Below, piece by piece: positions 24,812 to 32,752 of a stretch of 64,000 nt of DNA. A program made the position numbers and the translations under genes. This stretch comes from a bacterium (lineage in GTDB: Bacteria > Bdellovibrionota > Bacteriovoracia > Bacteriovoracales > Bacteriovoracaceae). The stretch covers positions 89,862 to 153,861 of the forward strand of contig JAUHVL010000007.1 in assembly GCA_030425045.1 (NCBI GenBank), read 5' to 3'. The stretch's first letter is position 1. Each line of letters opens with the position of its first letter. The notes beneath the pieces are model-generated. The model saw only the letters and a program-made list of their open reading frames with translations, ran no database searches and was not told the origin of the DNA.

Positions 24812-25607
24812 GTTTTTAAAGGACGTAGGAGAAGGTCAACAGATAAGGCTGATTGTTGACTCTAACTTACTCATTGCATTTTTTGACGAGGTTCATTCTA
24901 ATCATGAATCAGTTAAAAAGTTTCTAGGTGATCTTGATTCTAAAGCTGATGTGACATTCTACACGACAGTAACTACAAAGGCTGAATTCCTTGATTATCA
25001 AAGAAGACGATTTTTAACTGAAGGAATAATTAGCCTTGTTCAAGAAAACAAAGATAAAGTTAAAATTTCAGATAATGCCAGCGCGAAGATAAATTCTTTG
25101 CGTGGGAATAGGGATAACCGCTTAAGGAAGGAAGAAACTAAGGACAAAGAACTAGAAGAATTTGATTCTAGCCTTAACTATTTCCGAGATAGTGAGTTGA
25201 AAGAAGTTAAAAAAGCTTTTAGAGCTAGAGATATTGAGAATGAAACAGGATGGCTTTCAATATGCAAGACATTCCTAGGGACGAAGCTTGCGGAACAGGA
25301 AAAACTACTGGATGAGTTTTGCGTTTATTTAACCACCAGAGATAATAAACAAAAAGAAAATATCTTTATTGTTGAAGAAGTTGACTGGGGGCAAGCCACC
25401 TTAATTTCATCGCAAACAGGGATGGGCTATTCGGATTCAATGATTTTGAATATGGCACTTGCAACAAATATCGAAAATATAGCAACGCTTGATTTTGATG
25501 TTATTTATGCGGGAGCGGTCTCTGCCTCTGGGAAAAAGATATTATTGCCAGATAGTAGAATATCTTCTTATAAAAAAATATTAAAAAAGGTGAACATTTC
25601 GAATTAA
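24783..25607 (+). CDS. PIN-domain ribonuclease-like protein, candidate toxin
   Basis: The first strand is LIVDSNLLIAFFDE (Asp26), then TKAEFLDYQRR (Glu), MGYSDSMILNMA (Asp) and IATLDFDVIYA (Asp), the four-acid order of PIN nucleases. At 274 aa it is about twice the size of VapC, with a helical insertion around residues 70-160. PIN proteins cleave RNA. Its overlap with a small acidic gene supports a toxin-antitoxin pair, but size and insertion make a plain VapBC label unsafe. Confidence 0.6.
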   Translation: MATNRIGFNKFLKDVGEGQQIRLIVDSNLLIAFFDEVHSNHESVKKFLGDLDSKADVTFYTTVTTKAEFLDYQRRRFLTEGIISLVQENKDKVKISDNASAKINSLRGNRDNRLRKEETKDKELEEFDSSLNYFRDSELKEVKKAFRARDIENETGWLSICKTFLGTKLAEQEKLLDEFCVYLTTRDNKQKENIFIVEEVDWGQATLISSQTGMGYSDSMILNMALATNIENIATLDFDVIYAGAVSASGKKILLPDSRISSYKKILKKVNISN

Positions 25608-25627
25608 TTTTTTTCGAAGAGGATAAT

Positions 25628-26536
25628 ATGGATAAAGAAGAATTAGTAAATTTCATGAAAGAAACAAAAGAGGAAAATGAAAAAAGTTTCAAAAACTTCT
25701 TAGAAAATAAAGCATTATACTCATCCACTGATTTTTATTTAGCCGAAGTTTTGGAACAGTTTAAATTTTTACCTCTACAGTTATTTTGTCCAGAGTGCCA
25801 AGGGGAGAGGACCTATTCATATAATGAAGAAAAGTCTGATATCAAATATGTTCCTGGGAGGAAGTCATTTACAACTTCAGATCAACTTAAATATTTTCAG
25901 GCTAATGGCGTCAGCAGAAGAGAGACTTTAAATAAGTTTGTAAATGGAAAAACTTATCACTTTTTATATGACTGCCAATCATGTAATGAGCATCAATATA
26001 ATTTTTTGGTGACATTTTCATATGGTAAAATTCACAAAAGCGGCCAAGAGCCTAGTTTTGGTATTAATATTGAAAAAGGTATCTCAAAAAAATTGGGTGA
26101 TGAACTTGCAAAACATTATAAAAATGGAAAAATATGTGAATTACATGGGTTAGGTATCGCTGCGATGGCTTACTATAGAAGAGTTGTAGAAGATAAAATA
26201 TATTCACTACTTGAGGAGATAGCTACTTTTGTAGAAGAGAGTAGAAAAACTGATTATCTAAATGTTGTAGAAAAGGTTAGAAGTAGTCATAAGTTTGAAG
26301 AAAAAGCAGACCTTTTAAAAGACGTAATGCCACCTGTTTTAACATCGCCTGAAGGAAACTATGTTAAACTGCTTTTTTCTAAAGTGAGTGAAGGATTACA
26401 CTCAAAGAGTGACGAGGAATGCTTGAAATCAGCTCATGACATTAGTCTTTTGCTTGAATCAATTATACATATCATTAACACTCAAGCTAATGCTCAAAAG
26501 AGTCTTGCTGAAATTTCTAAAAGATTAAAAAATTAG
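25628..26536 (+). CDS. DUF4145-like protein with a Zn ribbon
   Basis: The protein begins with ~55 helical residues, then C-P-E-C (LFCPECQGERTY) and a second pair (DCQSCNEH) forming a Zn ribbon. It ends with a helical C-terminal domain including GIAAMAYYRRVVEDKIYSLLEE and SEGLHSKSDEECL, matching the layout of DUF4145 proteins, which often sit in defence and restriction contexts. It follows the PIN gene by 20 bases in the same direction. Its function is not known. Confidence 0.55.
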   Translation: MDKEELVNFMKETKEENEKSFKNFLENKALYSSTDFYLAEVLEQFKFLPLQLFCPECQGERTYSYNEEKSDIKYVPGRKSFTTSDQLKYFQANGVSRRETLNKFVNGKTYHFLYDCQSCNEHQYNFLVTFSYGKIHKSGQEPSFGINIEKGISKKLGDELAKHYKNGKICELHGLGIAAMAYYRRVVEDKIYSLLEEIATFVEESRKTDYLNVVEKVRSSHKFEEKADLLKDVMPPVLTSPEGNYVKLLFSKVSEGLHSKSDEECLKSAHDISLLLESIIHIINTQANAQKSLAEISKRLKN

Positions 26537-26562
26537 TTGAATTCTATCTCTTCTAGTCCAAG

Positions 26563-26578
26563 GACTACGGTCGTAGTC
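26563..26578. repeat. GACTAC-GGTC-GTAGTC hairpin in the gap before the serine recombinase
   Basis: A perfect 6-bp dyad with a 4-base loop lies between convergent genes (26537-26625), next to the 3' end of the serine recombinase. It could be a weak terminator without a T-run, or part of an attachment site. Nothing else is evident in this short gap. Confidence 0.3.
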
Positions 26579-26625
26579 TATAGTTATCCTAATTGAACTT
26601 TGGCTTACCTTGGCTTTGTGCTAAG

Positions 26626-28383
26626 TTAAGTTATTGGTTTGACTGGCCGTCGGTTGTTTCCACCAACTGCAATGCTGGACGAACCCTCGGTCACAAGGGT
26701 TTCGATCTCAGCATTTTTTTTTGCCTTTTTTTCAGACCTTCCTCCACCAGACGCATTAGCTACGCCTAGTGTCCTTCCAGCTTTAAGAAAAGGGAGTATG
26801 ACTCCTTTCTCATCACCAGTGTTTCTCTGGTCTTTATTCTTATTCTCCTGAGTCCAAACATTAATTTGAATCAGATTGTCAGGGCTAATATTGATGTTCT
26901 TTATGACGCTCTTGGCAACTAGACGCTTCTTTTGAAGCTTAAATTTTCTAAATCTCTCAGAGCTAAGCTGTTTAAGATTTTCGATAACAAAGTCTGGGTC
27001 AATTGTTTGAGGTTCTTCATTGGATGCCTTGATTTCAAGCTCAGCAATTTGTTCCTGAATATTTTGAAGCTCTTTCTCTGAGTCTTTTAACCTCTTAACA
27101 ATGGCATCAACACTACCGGCCATATCTGAACTAGCAATAACATCAATGAGTTTGTTAATCTGCCCCTGTATTAGTTTTTCTTCTCTCTTTTTCGCTTTTA
27201 ATTCCCCTTTATATTCAGGAGCTGAGTTTGTAGAGAGTTCCTTTAAGATGCTAATGAAATCATCTTTAAGGGCTTGATTGTTTAAAATACTAAATAGATG
27301 CTTCTTAATTCTTTGCTCTAATTCAATTGCAGGGTATCGCTTAACCTTGCATTCTGATTTTTTGCTGTGGCCATAATAGTAATGCTTGTTTGTTTTTCCT
27401 GTGGCTGATTGGCCAAATAAGGGCTGTCCACATTCATCACAGGTAAGTAGTCCAGAGAGGATAAAGTCATGTGTTGCAGTATGCTTTACAGCTTTGTTTG
27501 CCTCTAATATCTTTGAAGCTTTTTTGAAATCAGCCTCATTAATAATTTTTTCCCAAGAGGCATCAACGAAGTGGTATTTTTCTGTAGTTTTCAATGTAGA
27601 TTGATCTAGTTCTTTGTTTTCCTTATTTACTTCTCTTTTTCCCATGTAAAACGGATTCGTAAGAAGTCTATAAACTGTGGAATGAGTAAAAGCTTTTCCT
27701 CCGTAGTTGTTTCCAGTTTTAGAAGTCCATGCTTTATTTTTGATATTCTTACTCTTTAAGTATTTTAGAACCTCAGAGATTTGTCCTGATTCTAAGAATA
27801 CTTGGTACATCTTTTTTACAATTCTGGCTTCATCTTTGTTAATGACTAAAGAACCTGATTGAGTAGGGTGCTTATCAAACCCTAGAATAGGTGTCCCACC
27901 ATTTAGAAGGCCTCTTAATGCTCTTGCGTGGAAATTGTTTTTGATACGTTCTGCCGTAAGCTCTCTTTCAAATTGCGCTAGTGCCATGATGATTGTCATA
28001 AAGACTTTTCCAGCAGGGCTAGTTGTATCGAAGTCATATTGTAAGCAGATAAAGTCTGCTCCTAAATCTTCAAGTTCTTGAACGAAATTTAAAAAGTCCG
28101 TGACTGAACGGCTAAGCCTTGATAGTTCGGTAACGATAACAGTATCAATTTTATTTCTTCTTACATCATCAAGGAGTTTTTGGTACTGAGGCCTATCGGT
28201 ATTTTTTCCAGAATATGCTTCATCTTTATAAATACCAACAAGTTTTCCCCACTTATTATTCTCGTATCTATTCTTCTCTTCAATTTTTAGTTTTAGTCGT
28301 TGTATTTGAGACTTAATTGAGCCTTCTTTATTCTTGGCTTGCTCATCTGTACTTACACGACAATAAATTCCAACTTTTCTCAT
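26626..28383 (-). CDS. Large serine recombinase of element 2
   Basis: The N-terminal resolvase domain reads GIYCRVSTDEQAKNKEGS (nucleophilic Ser), then DEAYSGKNTDRP and VTELSRLSRSVTDF. A recombinase domain, a Zn ribbon (LLTCDECGQPLFGQSATGK ... SECK) and a coiled coil around residues 390-460 follow, as in large serine integrases (585 aa). It should insert and excise the element by site-specific strand exchange. The C-terminal ~50 residues are a basic, Ser/Gly-rich tail. The small XRE gene is 9 bases upstream in the same direction. Confidence 0.9.
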   Translation of the reverse strand: MRKVGIYCRVSTDEQAKNKEGSIKSQIQRLKLKIEEKNRYENNKWGKLVGIYKDEAYSGKNTDRPQYQKLLDDVRRNKIDTVIVTELSRLSRSVTDFLNFVQELEDLGADFICLQYDFDTTSPAGKVFMTIIMALAQFERELTAERIKNNFHARALRGLLNGGTPILGFDKHPTQSGSLVINKDEARIVKKMYQVFLESGQISEVLKYLKSKNIKNKAWTSKTGNNYGGKAFTHSTVYRLLTNPFYMGKREVNKENKELDQSTLKTTEKYHFVDASWEKIINEADFKKASKILEANKAVKHTATHDFILSGLLTCDECGQPLFGQSATGKTNKHYYYGHSKKSECKVKRYPAIELEQRIKKHLFSILNNQALKDDFISILKELSTNSAPEYKGELKAKKREEKLIQGQINKLIDVIASSDMAGSVDAIVKRLKDSEKELQNIQEQIAELEIKASNEEPQTIDPDFVIENLKQLSSERFRKFKLQKKRLVAKSVIKNINISPDNLIQINVWTQENKNKDQRNTGDEKGVILPFLKAGRTLGVANASGGGRSEKKAKKNAEIETLVTEGSSSIAVGGNNRRPVKPIT

Positions 28384-28392
28384 ATAAAGTTC

Positions 28393-28632
28393 CTATTTAT
28401 TTTTTATAATCAAATCAACTTTAAGTCCTATGCCATTGGCAATTCTTATCAATTGATTGATTGAAACCCCTCTTTCAGTACCTCGAAGGGTTTTATTTAC
28501 ATTCTTTCTATCCATACCGATCATTCGGCCAACTTCGCCTTGGGATAAGTTTTGATTGTCCATCTCACTAAGTATTTTCTTAATCAGCTTTTCTTTAATT
28601 TCTGGAACATCTGTTTCATCCCAATTAACCAC
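28393..28632 (-). CDS. XRE-family regulator preceding the serine recombinase
   Basis: This 79-aa protein reads NQNLSQGEVGRMIGMDRKNVNKTLRGTERGVSINQLIRIANGIGLKVDLII, a Cro/C1-type HTH resembling HigA-like and plasmid regulators. The GTG start is supported by GGAG at the proper distance. The 11-bp dyad at 28660-28685 upstream is a good operator candidate, so it probably controls itself and the recombinase. Confidence 0.75.
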   Translation of the reverse strand: MVNWDETDVPEIKEKLIKKILSEMDNQNLSQGEVGRMIGMDRKNVNKTLRGTERGVSINQLIRIANGIGLKVDLIIKNK

Positions 28633-28659
28633 TTATATCTCCTTATCGGTACAATTAAA

Positions 28660-28685
28660 GACTAGCGTGAATTATCACGCTAGTC
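28660..28685. promoter_or_regulatory. 11-bp dyad upstream of the XRE gene
   Basis: GACTAGCGTGA and TCACGCTAGTC are perfect inverted arms separated by ATTA, about 30 bases upstream of the XRE start. The length fits an operator; there is no T-run for a terminator. Confidence 0.5.
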
Positions 28686-28718
28686 AATATAGTAAAAAGT
28701 GTAAGTGATAACAGTAGG

Positions 28719-28889
28719 TTAGGGGTCTGTTGCAGATATATTTGGAAAAATTAATTGGCATAAATGCTTTATTCTTTCCTTGTTTTGATTATCTGATATT
28801 TCAACAGGGTTAATTTCAACTACAAACTCTTTTAGCCTAACTTGGCGTTTACGCTTCGAGGCTACTTTCTTGTTCTTCTTTGCTGACAC
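28719..28889 (-). CDS. Possible 56-aa basic protein overlapping its upstream neighbour
   Basis: A GTG-started frame of 56 codons begins 41 bases inside the 3' end of the next upstream gene (28849-29196). It has a Lys/Arg-rich start (KRKRQVRLKEF) and a hydrophobic C-terminus (HLCQLIFPNI). The composition looks coding and would otherwise be a 200-base gap. The ribosome site is poor. Confidence 0.4.
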   Translation of the reverse strand: MSAKKNKKVASKRKRQVRLKEFVVEINPVEISDNQNKERIKHLCQLIFPNISATDP

Positions 28890-29196
28890 GTTTTGACTTT
28901 GTTTTTCTAGGGGAGAGTTCCAGAAGTGTTGATTTCAAAATCGCCTCAATATCATCGTTATCATCAATATTTGAGACAACATTTTTTAGGTACTCCTTAG
29001 TGTTAAAATGCTCTTTAGATATTTTCTTTTTGTATCTAGTGAAATAGCTTTTATAAAACTCTGAGATTATCCAAGAGCCGAGTTTTGAGGGAGTAATTTT
29101 AATACACTTTTGATCTTTCATTTCTTCATACATAGAAGAAAGGGCCGAGATGGCCCCCTCATCTAAAATCAGCCGTCCTGATTTTAATTTTGTCAT
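28849..29196 (-). CDS. Hypothetical 115-aa helical protein
   Basis: It is a soluble, mostly helical, basic protein (GAISALSSMYEEMK, KLGSWIISEFYKSYFTRYKKKI) without a recognised domain. It lies in the operon of the element 2 lipoproteins and relaxase candidate, four bases after the lipoprotein stop. Like the basic protein next to the oriT candidate of element 1, it could be a mobilisation accessory factor, but only position suggests this. Confidence 0.45.
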   Translation of the reverse strand: MTKLKSGRLILDEGAISALSSMYEEMKDQKCIKITPSKLGSWIISEFYKSYFTRYKKKISKEHFNTKEYLKNVVSNIDDNDDIEAILKSTLLELSPRKTKSKRVSKEEQESSLEA

Positions 29197-29199
29197 TTA

Positions 29200-29943
29200 T
29201 TATCTTTTAATCCTTTTAAAGTGTGCAGTAACAAGATAGTCACGCACAATTTGATTTTTGTAAGTTCTGCTTGAAGTAGAACCCTCATGTCTAAAATGTC
29301 TTCGCCCTTTACCTTGGCAGGAGCCATATCCAAGAAAACCTGTTTTAACATTTCCTTTGTTTGTATCAGGCGTAATGGCTAAACTAACTTCATTGCTTTC
29401 TTGTAGCATTTCTTTTGAAACTGCAAACTCAGTTGTAATGACCATACCACCGTGATTTGTGATTTTACCTAATGGGTAAAGATTGTTACCAATTTTTACC
29501 CTTAGTTTTGAATTTTCAACTTTGTCTGAAAAAAGAATGTCTTGCTGAACTTGTCCATTATAGTTTCGATATTTTAAGTTACATTGACCTTTTCTAGGTA
29601 TATCAAAGCATATTCTTTTAACAGTGAAACACATCGGACAAATAGGGTCGCGTTCACAGTGCCTATCATCCCAAAATGAACGATGTGATCTCTGATAGCT
29701 TGGACTAAACATAGGTACATTCATTTTTCCTGTAATCGTTAAAACAATTGTTTCTCCAACTTCAACATCTGTTAAAAATGTTTCGTCTGTGACTTTTTCT
29801 TTTTCTACTATTGGTTCATAGACTATCTGTGGACTCGTAGGAACTGGTGTCGTATGTACGTTTTCTGATTCTTCATCCCATTTTTCCCCACATGAAGCTA
29901 AGGAAAATAGTAGAACTACTAAGGAAAGTTGTTTAATCAACAT
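29200..29943 (-). CDS. Cysteine-rich lipoprotein of element 2
   Basis: The signal sequence ends at lipobox LASC (SLASCGEKWDEES). The 247-aa product has a proline/threonine linker, then a beta-rich region with a Cys-rich patch (HCERDPICPMCFTVKRICFD) and an Arg/Ser-rich C-terminus. It overlaps the next upstream gene by one base. It may be an outer-membrane mating-pair component. No family was recognised. Confidence 0.55.
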   Translation of the reverse strand: MLIKQLSLVVLLFSLASCGEKWDEESENVHTTPVPTSPQIVYEPIVEKEKVTDETFLTDVEVGETIVLTITGKMNVPMFSPSYQRSHRSFWDDRHCERDPICPMCFTVKRICFDIPRKGQCNLKYRNYNGQVQQDILFSDKVENSKLRVKIGNNLYPLGKITNHGGMVITTEFAVSKEMLQESNEVSLAITPDTNKGNVKTGFLGYGSCQGKGRRHFRHEGSTSSRTYKNQIVRDYLVTAHFKRIKR

Positions 29944-30395
29944 TATTCCTTTCCCTTTTTGTTAGAAGGAATCCATTGTGGGTCTTCTGAGATAATCCAA
30001 ACACGGTGTCCCTCAATTAATTTTTTGCCTTGGACTTGAGTATCGACCCACTGTGATTCAACTACTGGTTTTGAAAGGCCGGGGCCATTTTCCTGTGAAT
30101 AGTTTTTCGGGTAATCAACTCCAAATTTATCGAGGTTAAAAAGTGTTTCTCTTCTAGTCTTCTCGTCTCTTTTCTTTAGACCCTTGTGGATAAAGTAAGA
30201 CGCAATACCACTGATTGCACCGCCGACAAGTGCGCCTTTAAGAGCGCCTTGGCCTCTGTTCTTGCTTAGTGATGCTCCTGCTACAGCACCTGTTGCTGCA
30301 CCAGTCGATACACCTAGAGTCAGTGATTCTCTCATTGTTGAACAACCCGTAGTCAATATGGCAATTGCCATAATCAAAATTGATACTTTATGCAT
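29943..30395 (-). CDS. Glycine-zipper lipoprotein of element 2
   Basis: I chose the ATG at 30395, which has a GGAGC site, giving MHKVSILIMAIAILTTGCSTM with lipobox TTGC; an ATG at 30473 would put the signal internally. A glycine zipper follows (GAATGAVAGASLS, ALVGGAISGIASYFIHKG). It resembles the lipoprotein at 19349-19852 in element 1, including C-S-T after the lipobox and an N-R motif after the zipper. It likely has the VirB7-like role in T4SS-2. Confidence 0.65.
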   Translation of the reverse strand: MHKVSILIMAIAILTTGCSTMRESLTLGVSTGAATGAVAGASLSKNRGQGALKGALVGGAISGIASYFIHKGLKKRDEKTRRETLFNLDKFGVDYPKNYSQENGPGLSKPVVESQWVDTQVQGKKLIEGHRVWIISEDPQWIPSNKKGKE

Positions 30396-30472
30396 AAATG
30401 CTCCTATGTCTGATTGAGTCTTATTATTCAGTTTAGAAACTAAATAATTTCGACAAGTTAAAAGAAACTGCA

Positions 30473-30489
30473 TTACCTGTTACAGGTAA
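30473..30489. repeat. TTACCTGT-T-ACAGGTAA palindrome near the relaxase candidate
   Basis: A perfect 8-bp dyad around one base lies in the only gap (30396-30515) of this operon, followed by GGTAA words at 30485 and 30496. Given its place beside the relaxase candidate, it may be part of oriT of element 2 or an operator. It is much smaller than the element 1 palindrome. Confidence 0.35.
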
Positions 30490-30515
30490 CACAGAGGTAA
30501 GGTAGAAAATGGACA

Positions 30516-31253
30516 CTAGAACTCTAGTTCATGTCCATTTCTGTTTTGAAAGGTGACTCCATCAATCATGCTTTGTTCACTTTCTAGCTTGTGAAAGTAA
30601 AACTTAGGTTCATGACCTTTATAATGAAGTTCTTCATAATGTTTAATCTCATTTATGATCGAGTTAGTTTTGCTAAAGTACAAAACCACATCTACATTTG
30701 AGCTAATGTAATAATCTATAACTAACTGTTCATACCTTTGAGATGCTTTTTCAGTACGTTCAAATTCAACTGCACCGTGATAGCGTTCATTATCAAAATT
30801 AATTAATACATATCCATCACAGTTAAGATCAACAAATTGCCTCGTGAGGTCATCATTGGTGAAATCCTCAAAACATTGAAGTTCGTTCTCCGAATAATGT
30901 TGGAGTATATTTTTTGAACTTTTTAATGCTTCTCCTATAATTACAAGAGGGAGGTCATGCTCAATACTTGAACTTTTAAGTTGCTTCCTTACAAGTGCCA
31001 TAGGGGTTACTTCCTTTAGCTTTAGAAGCCCCTTGTCAGTAAGATGAAATACTTTTTTAAAGCTCTTTAAGCTATAATGAGATTTAAAAGAAATGAAATT
31101 GCTTTTCTCTAGCTTTTTTAGTCTTTTTCTTAGATTACAAAACTCACTTGTTGGGTAACAAAAATGTTGAATCTGCTTAACGTCAGCCACTTTATACTTA
31201 AATAAAAATTCAAACAGCTTAAAATCTCTTTCAGTTAATTTTGTGTTTTTAAT
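30516..31253 (-). CDS. Second relaxase candidate (wHTH plus PD-(D/E)XK-like), with ATT start
   Basis: The winged helix LTERDFKLFEFLFKYKVADV, EFCNLRKRLKKLEKSNFI parallels that of the element 1 protein. The nuclease-like half has IEHDLPLVIIGEAL, NCDGYVLI, YHGAVEFERTEKASQ and a Tyr-rich helix. The first HTH helix lies upstream of the only usual start (GTG at 31190). The frame opens with TGA-ATT at 31253, and GGAG stands 7 bases before this ATT, which overlaps the coupling-protein stop (ATTAA). An ATT start, as in infC, is therefore likely. The coupling protein and relaxase order is the same in element 1. Confidence 0.55.
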   Translation of the reverse strand: MKNTKLTERDFKLFEFLFKYKVADVKQIQHFCYPTSEFCNLRKRLKKLEKSNFISFKSHYSLKSFKKVFHLTDKGLLKLKEVTPMALVRKQLKSSSIEHDLPLVIIGEALKSSKNILQHYSENELQCFEDFTNDDLTRQFVDLNCDGYVLINFDNERYHGAVEFERTEKASQRYEQLVIDYYISSNVDVVLYFSKTNSIINEIKHYEELHYKGHEPKFYFHKLESEQSMIDGVTFQNRNGHELEF

Positions 31254-32751
31254 TCATCATCTCCTTTGCTTTCTCGTTGCTAGATGCCTTTCGGATTACT
31301 TTTTTCTTATCTCCTTCAACTTTTTCGAGGGACACCATTGGGCCATGAAATGTCTTTTCTTTTTCTTCAAAGTTTTTGGCAATGAGACTTAGCTCACTTT
31401 CTAGCTCATCCTCCGAAAGAAATGGTGCTTGAACTTCAATAAACTTGTTACCAGTTGCCCAAATCCCACGTCCTTTAACATCTGGAAGGTTTAAAGCCAT
31501 TTTATTTCCCAGAACTGTCATTGAGCCTTGAAGTGTATTCATTCTAAAACACATTCGACCACCAATGTTCTCTTGAACTTTTGTATCAATAGTTTCCTTT
31601 GTGACCTTTTGAGTCGCTAGAATTAAGTGAATACCTGCGGCCCTTGAAAGCTTTGATAATTCATCTGTAAGCTCTCTGGCTTCCTCGATGAATTTCTTTT
31701 TAGCAGAATTGGTTTTCGTCTTTGTATAAAGAACTGATGCCTCATCAACGCCGATAATTATCTTATCCATCTTGTCCCTTACAGGATCAATTTCTTTCAA
31801 CTTATTTTTCTCAAGGTAGTTAAATCTTCTATCCATTTCAGTTTTAAGATTTTTAAGAACTGTAACAGCATCTTTTTCTGTTTTGATGACCTGTACGTTA
31901 GGAAGGTCTTCAAAAGGACGCATTTCAACACCTTTTTTTAAGTCTAAAAGGTATAGCTGAAGATTATCACTTGATTTCAAGAGCGAAATTAAAGTCTGCT
32001 TGAAGAAAACACTTTTACCACCACCAGTTGTTCCAGCGATTAACATATGTGGCAAACTGGAAATATCTTGAGATAAATATCCACCAAGAGACTCACCAAT
32101 TGAAAAGCTATAAGGCTTTTCATTTTCCTCTGGTAGCTCATAGTAACTCACTTTTTCTGCCAATCTTTTCTTCGTTAAATTGAATTGAGTATATTTAGGG
32201 TTCTTACATGGCTTAATCTCTTCCACGATTTGGCCAAGAGCCGAAGTTAAATCATTGATCTTAGTCTCATAACGATCAGCTCCTATTCCCTCTGATTTAA
32301 CTATTACCCTTGATTTATACTCATCAAGTTCAATTACCTGTACGACTTTGGGTGCGACACCATTACCGGCCTTGATGGACAAGAAATCAAAATCTTTTTG
32401 ATATGACTTAATTTTCTTATATTCTCTTAGTCCCAATGCTGGAAATATAAGAACAATTCCACTTGATAAGAACAGGAAGAAATAGGTAAGCCAAGGAACC
32501 TTTACAAGCAATTCAAGAACTCCGTCAGTAAACCAAAATGGCATTAACTTATGAAACAGAATCAAGAAGTCATAGTTATAGGTCGCTGTGAAGCACGACA
32601 TCGTGAAAAAGAACAAGTAAAACCATGTTTGCATTGATTTAAACTTAATTCTTTTTAGGCCATAGTGAGAAATACTAAAATAGAGTTGAAATAACTTACC
32701 AAAAGCCAAAAATAGCTTTTCTGCCGCCTGATTAGAGTTTTGTTTTTTCAT
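31249..32751 (-). CDS. FtsK/SpoIIIE-like coupling ATPase of element 2
   Basis: Two membrane spans lie in the first ~110 residues (TWFYLFFFTMSCFTATY, LTYFFLFLSSGIVLIFP). The ATPase domain has Walker A GTTGGGKSVFFKQ, then LYLLDLKKGVEM and Walker B KIIIGVDEASVL with HLILATQKV. GTTGGGKS is characteristic of FtsK/TcpA-type coupling ATPases, not of the VirD4 form in element 1. It starts one base after the VirB10 stop and would drive DNA into T4SS-2. Confidence 0.85.
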   Translation of the reverse strand: MKKQNSNQAAEKLFLAFGKLFQLYFSISHYGLKRIKFKSMQTWFYLFFFTMSCFTATYNYDFLILFHKLMPFWFTDGVLELLVKVPWLTYFFLFLSSGIVLIFPALGLREYKKIKSYQKDFDFLSIKAGNGVAPKVVQVIELDEYKSRVIVKSEGIGADRYETKINDLTSALGQIVEEIKPCKNPKYTQFNLTKKRLAEKVSYYELPEENEKPYSFSIGESLGGYLSQDISSLPHMLIAGTTGGGKSVFFKQTLISLLKSSDNLQLYLLDLKKGVEMRPFEDLPNVQVIKTEKDAVTVLKNLKTEMDRRFNYLEKNKLKEIDPVRDKMDKIIIGVDEASVLYTKTKTNSAKKKFIEEARELTDELSKLSRAAGIHLILATQKVTKETIDTKVQENIGGRMCFRMNTLQGSMTVLGNKMALNLPDVKGRGIWATGNKFIEVQAPFLSEDELESELSLIAKNFEEKEKTFHGPMVSLEKVEGDKKKVIRKASSNEKAKEMMN

Positions 32752-32752
32752 T

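Noticed and set aside
31190..31251. Programmed frameshift fusing the coupling ATPase to the relaxase candidate
   Set aside because: No convincing slippery heptamer lies near the stop, and the ATT with GGAG explains translation of the N-terminal helix more simply.
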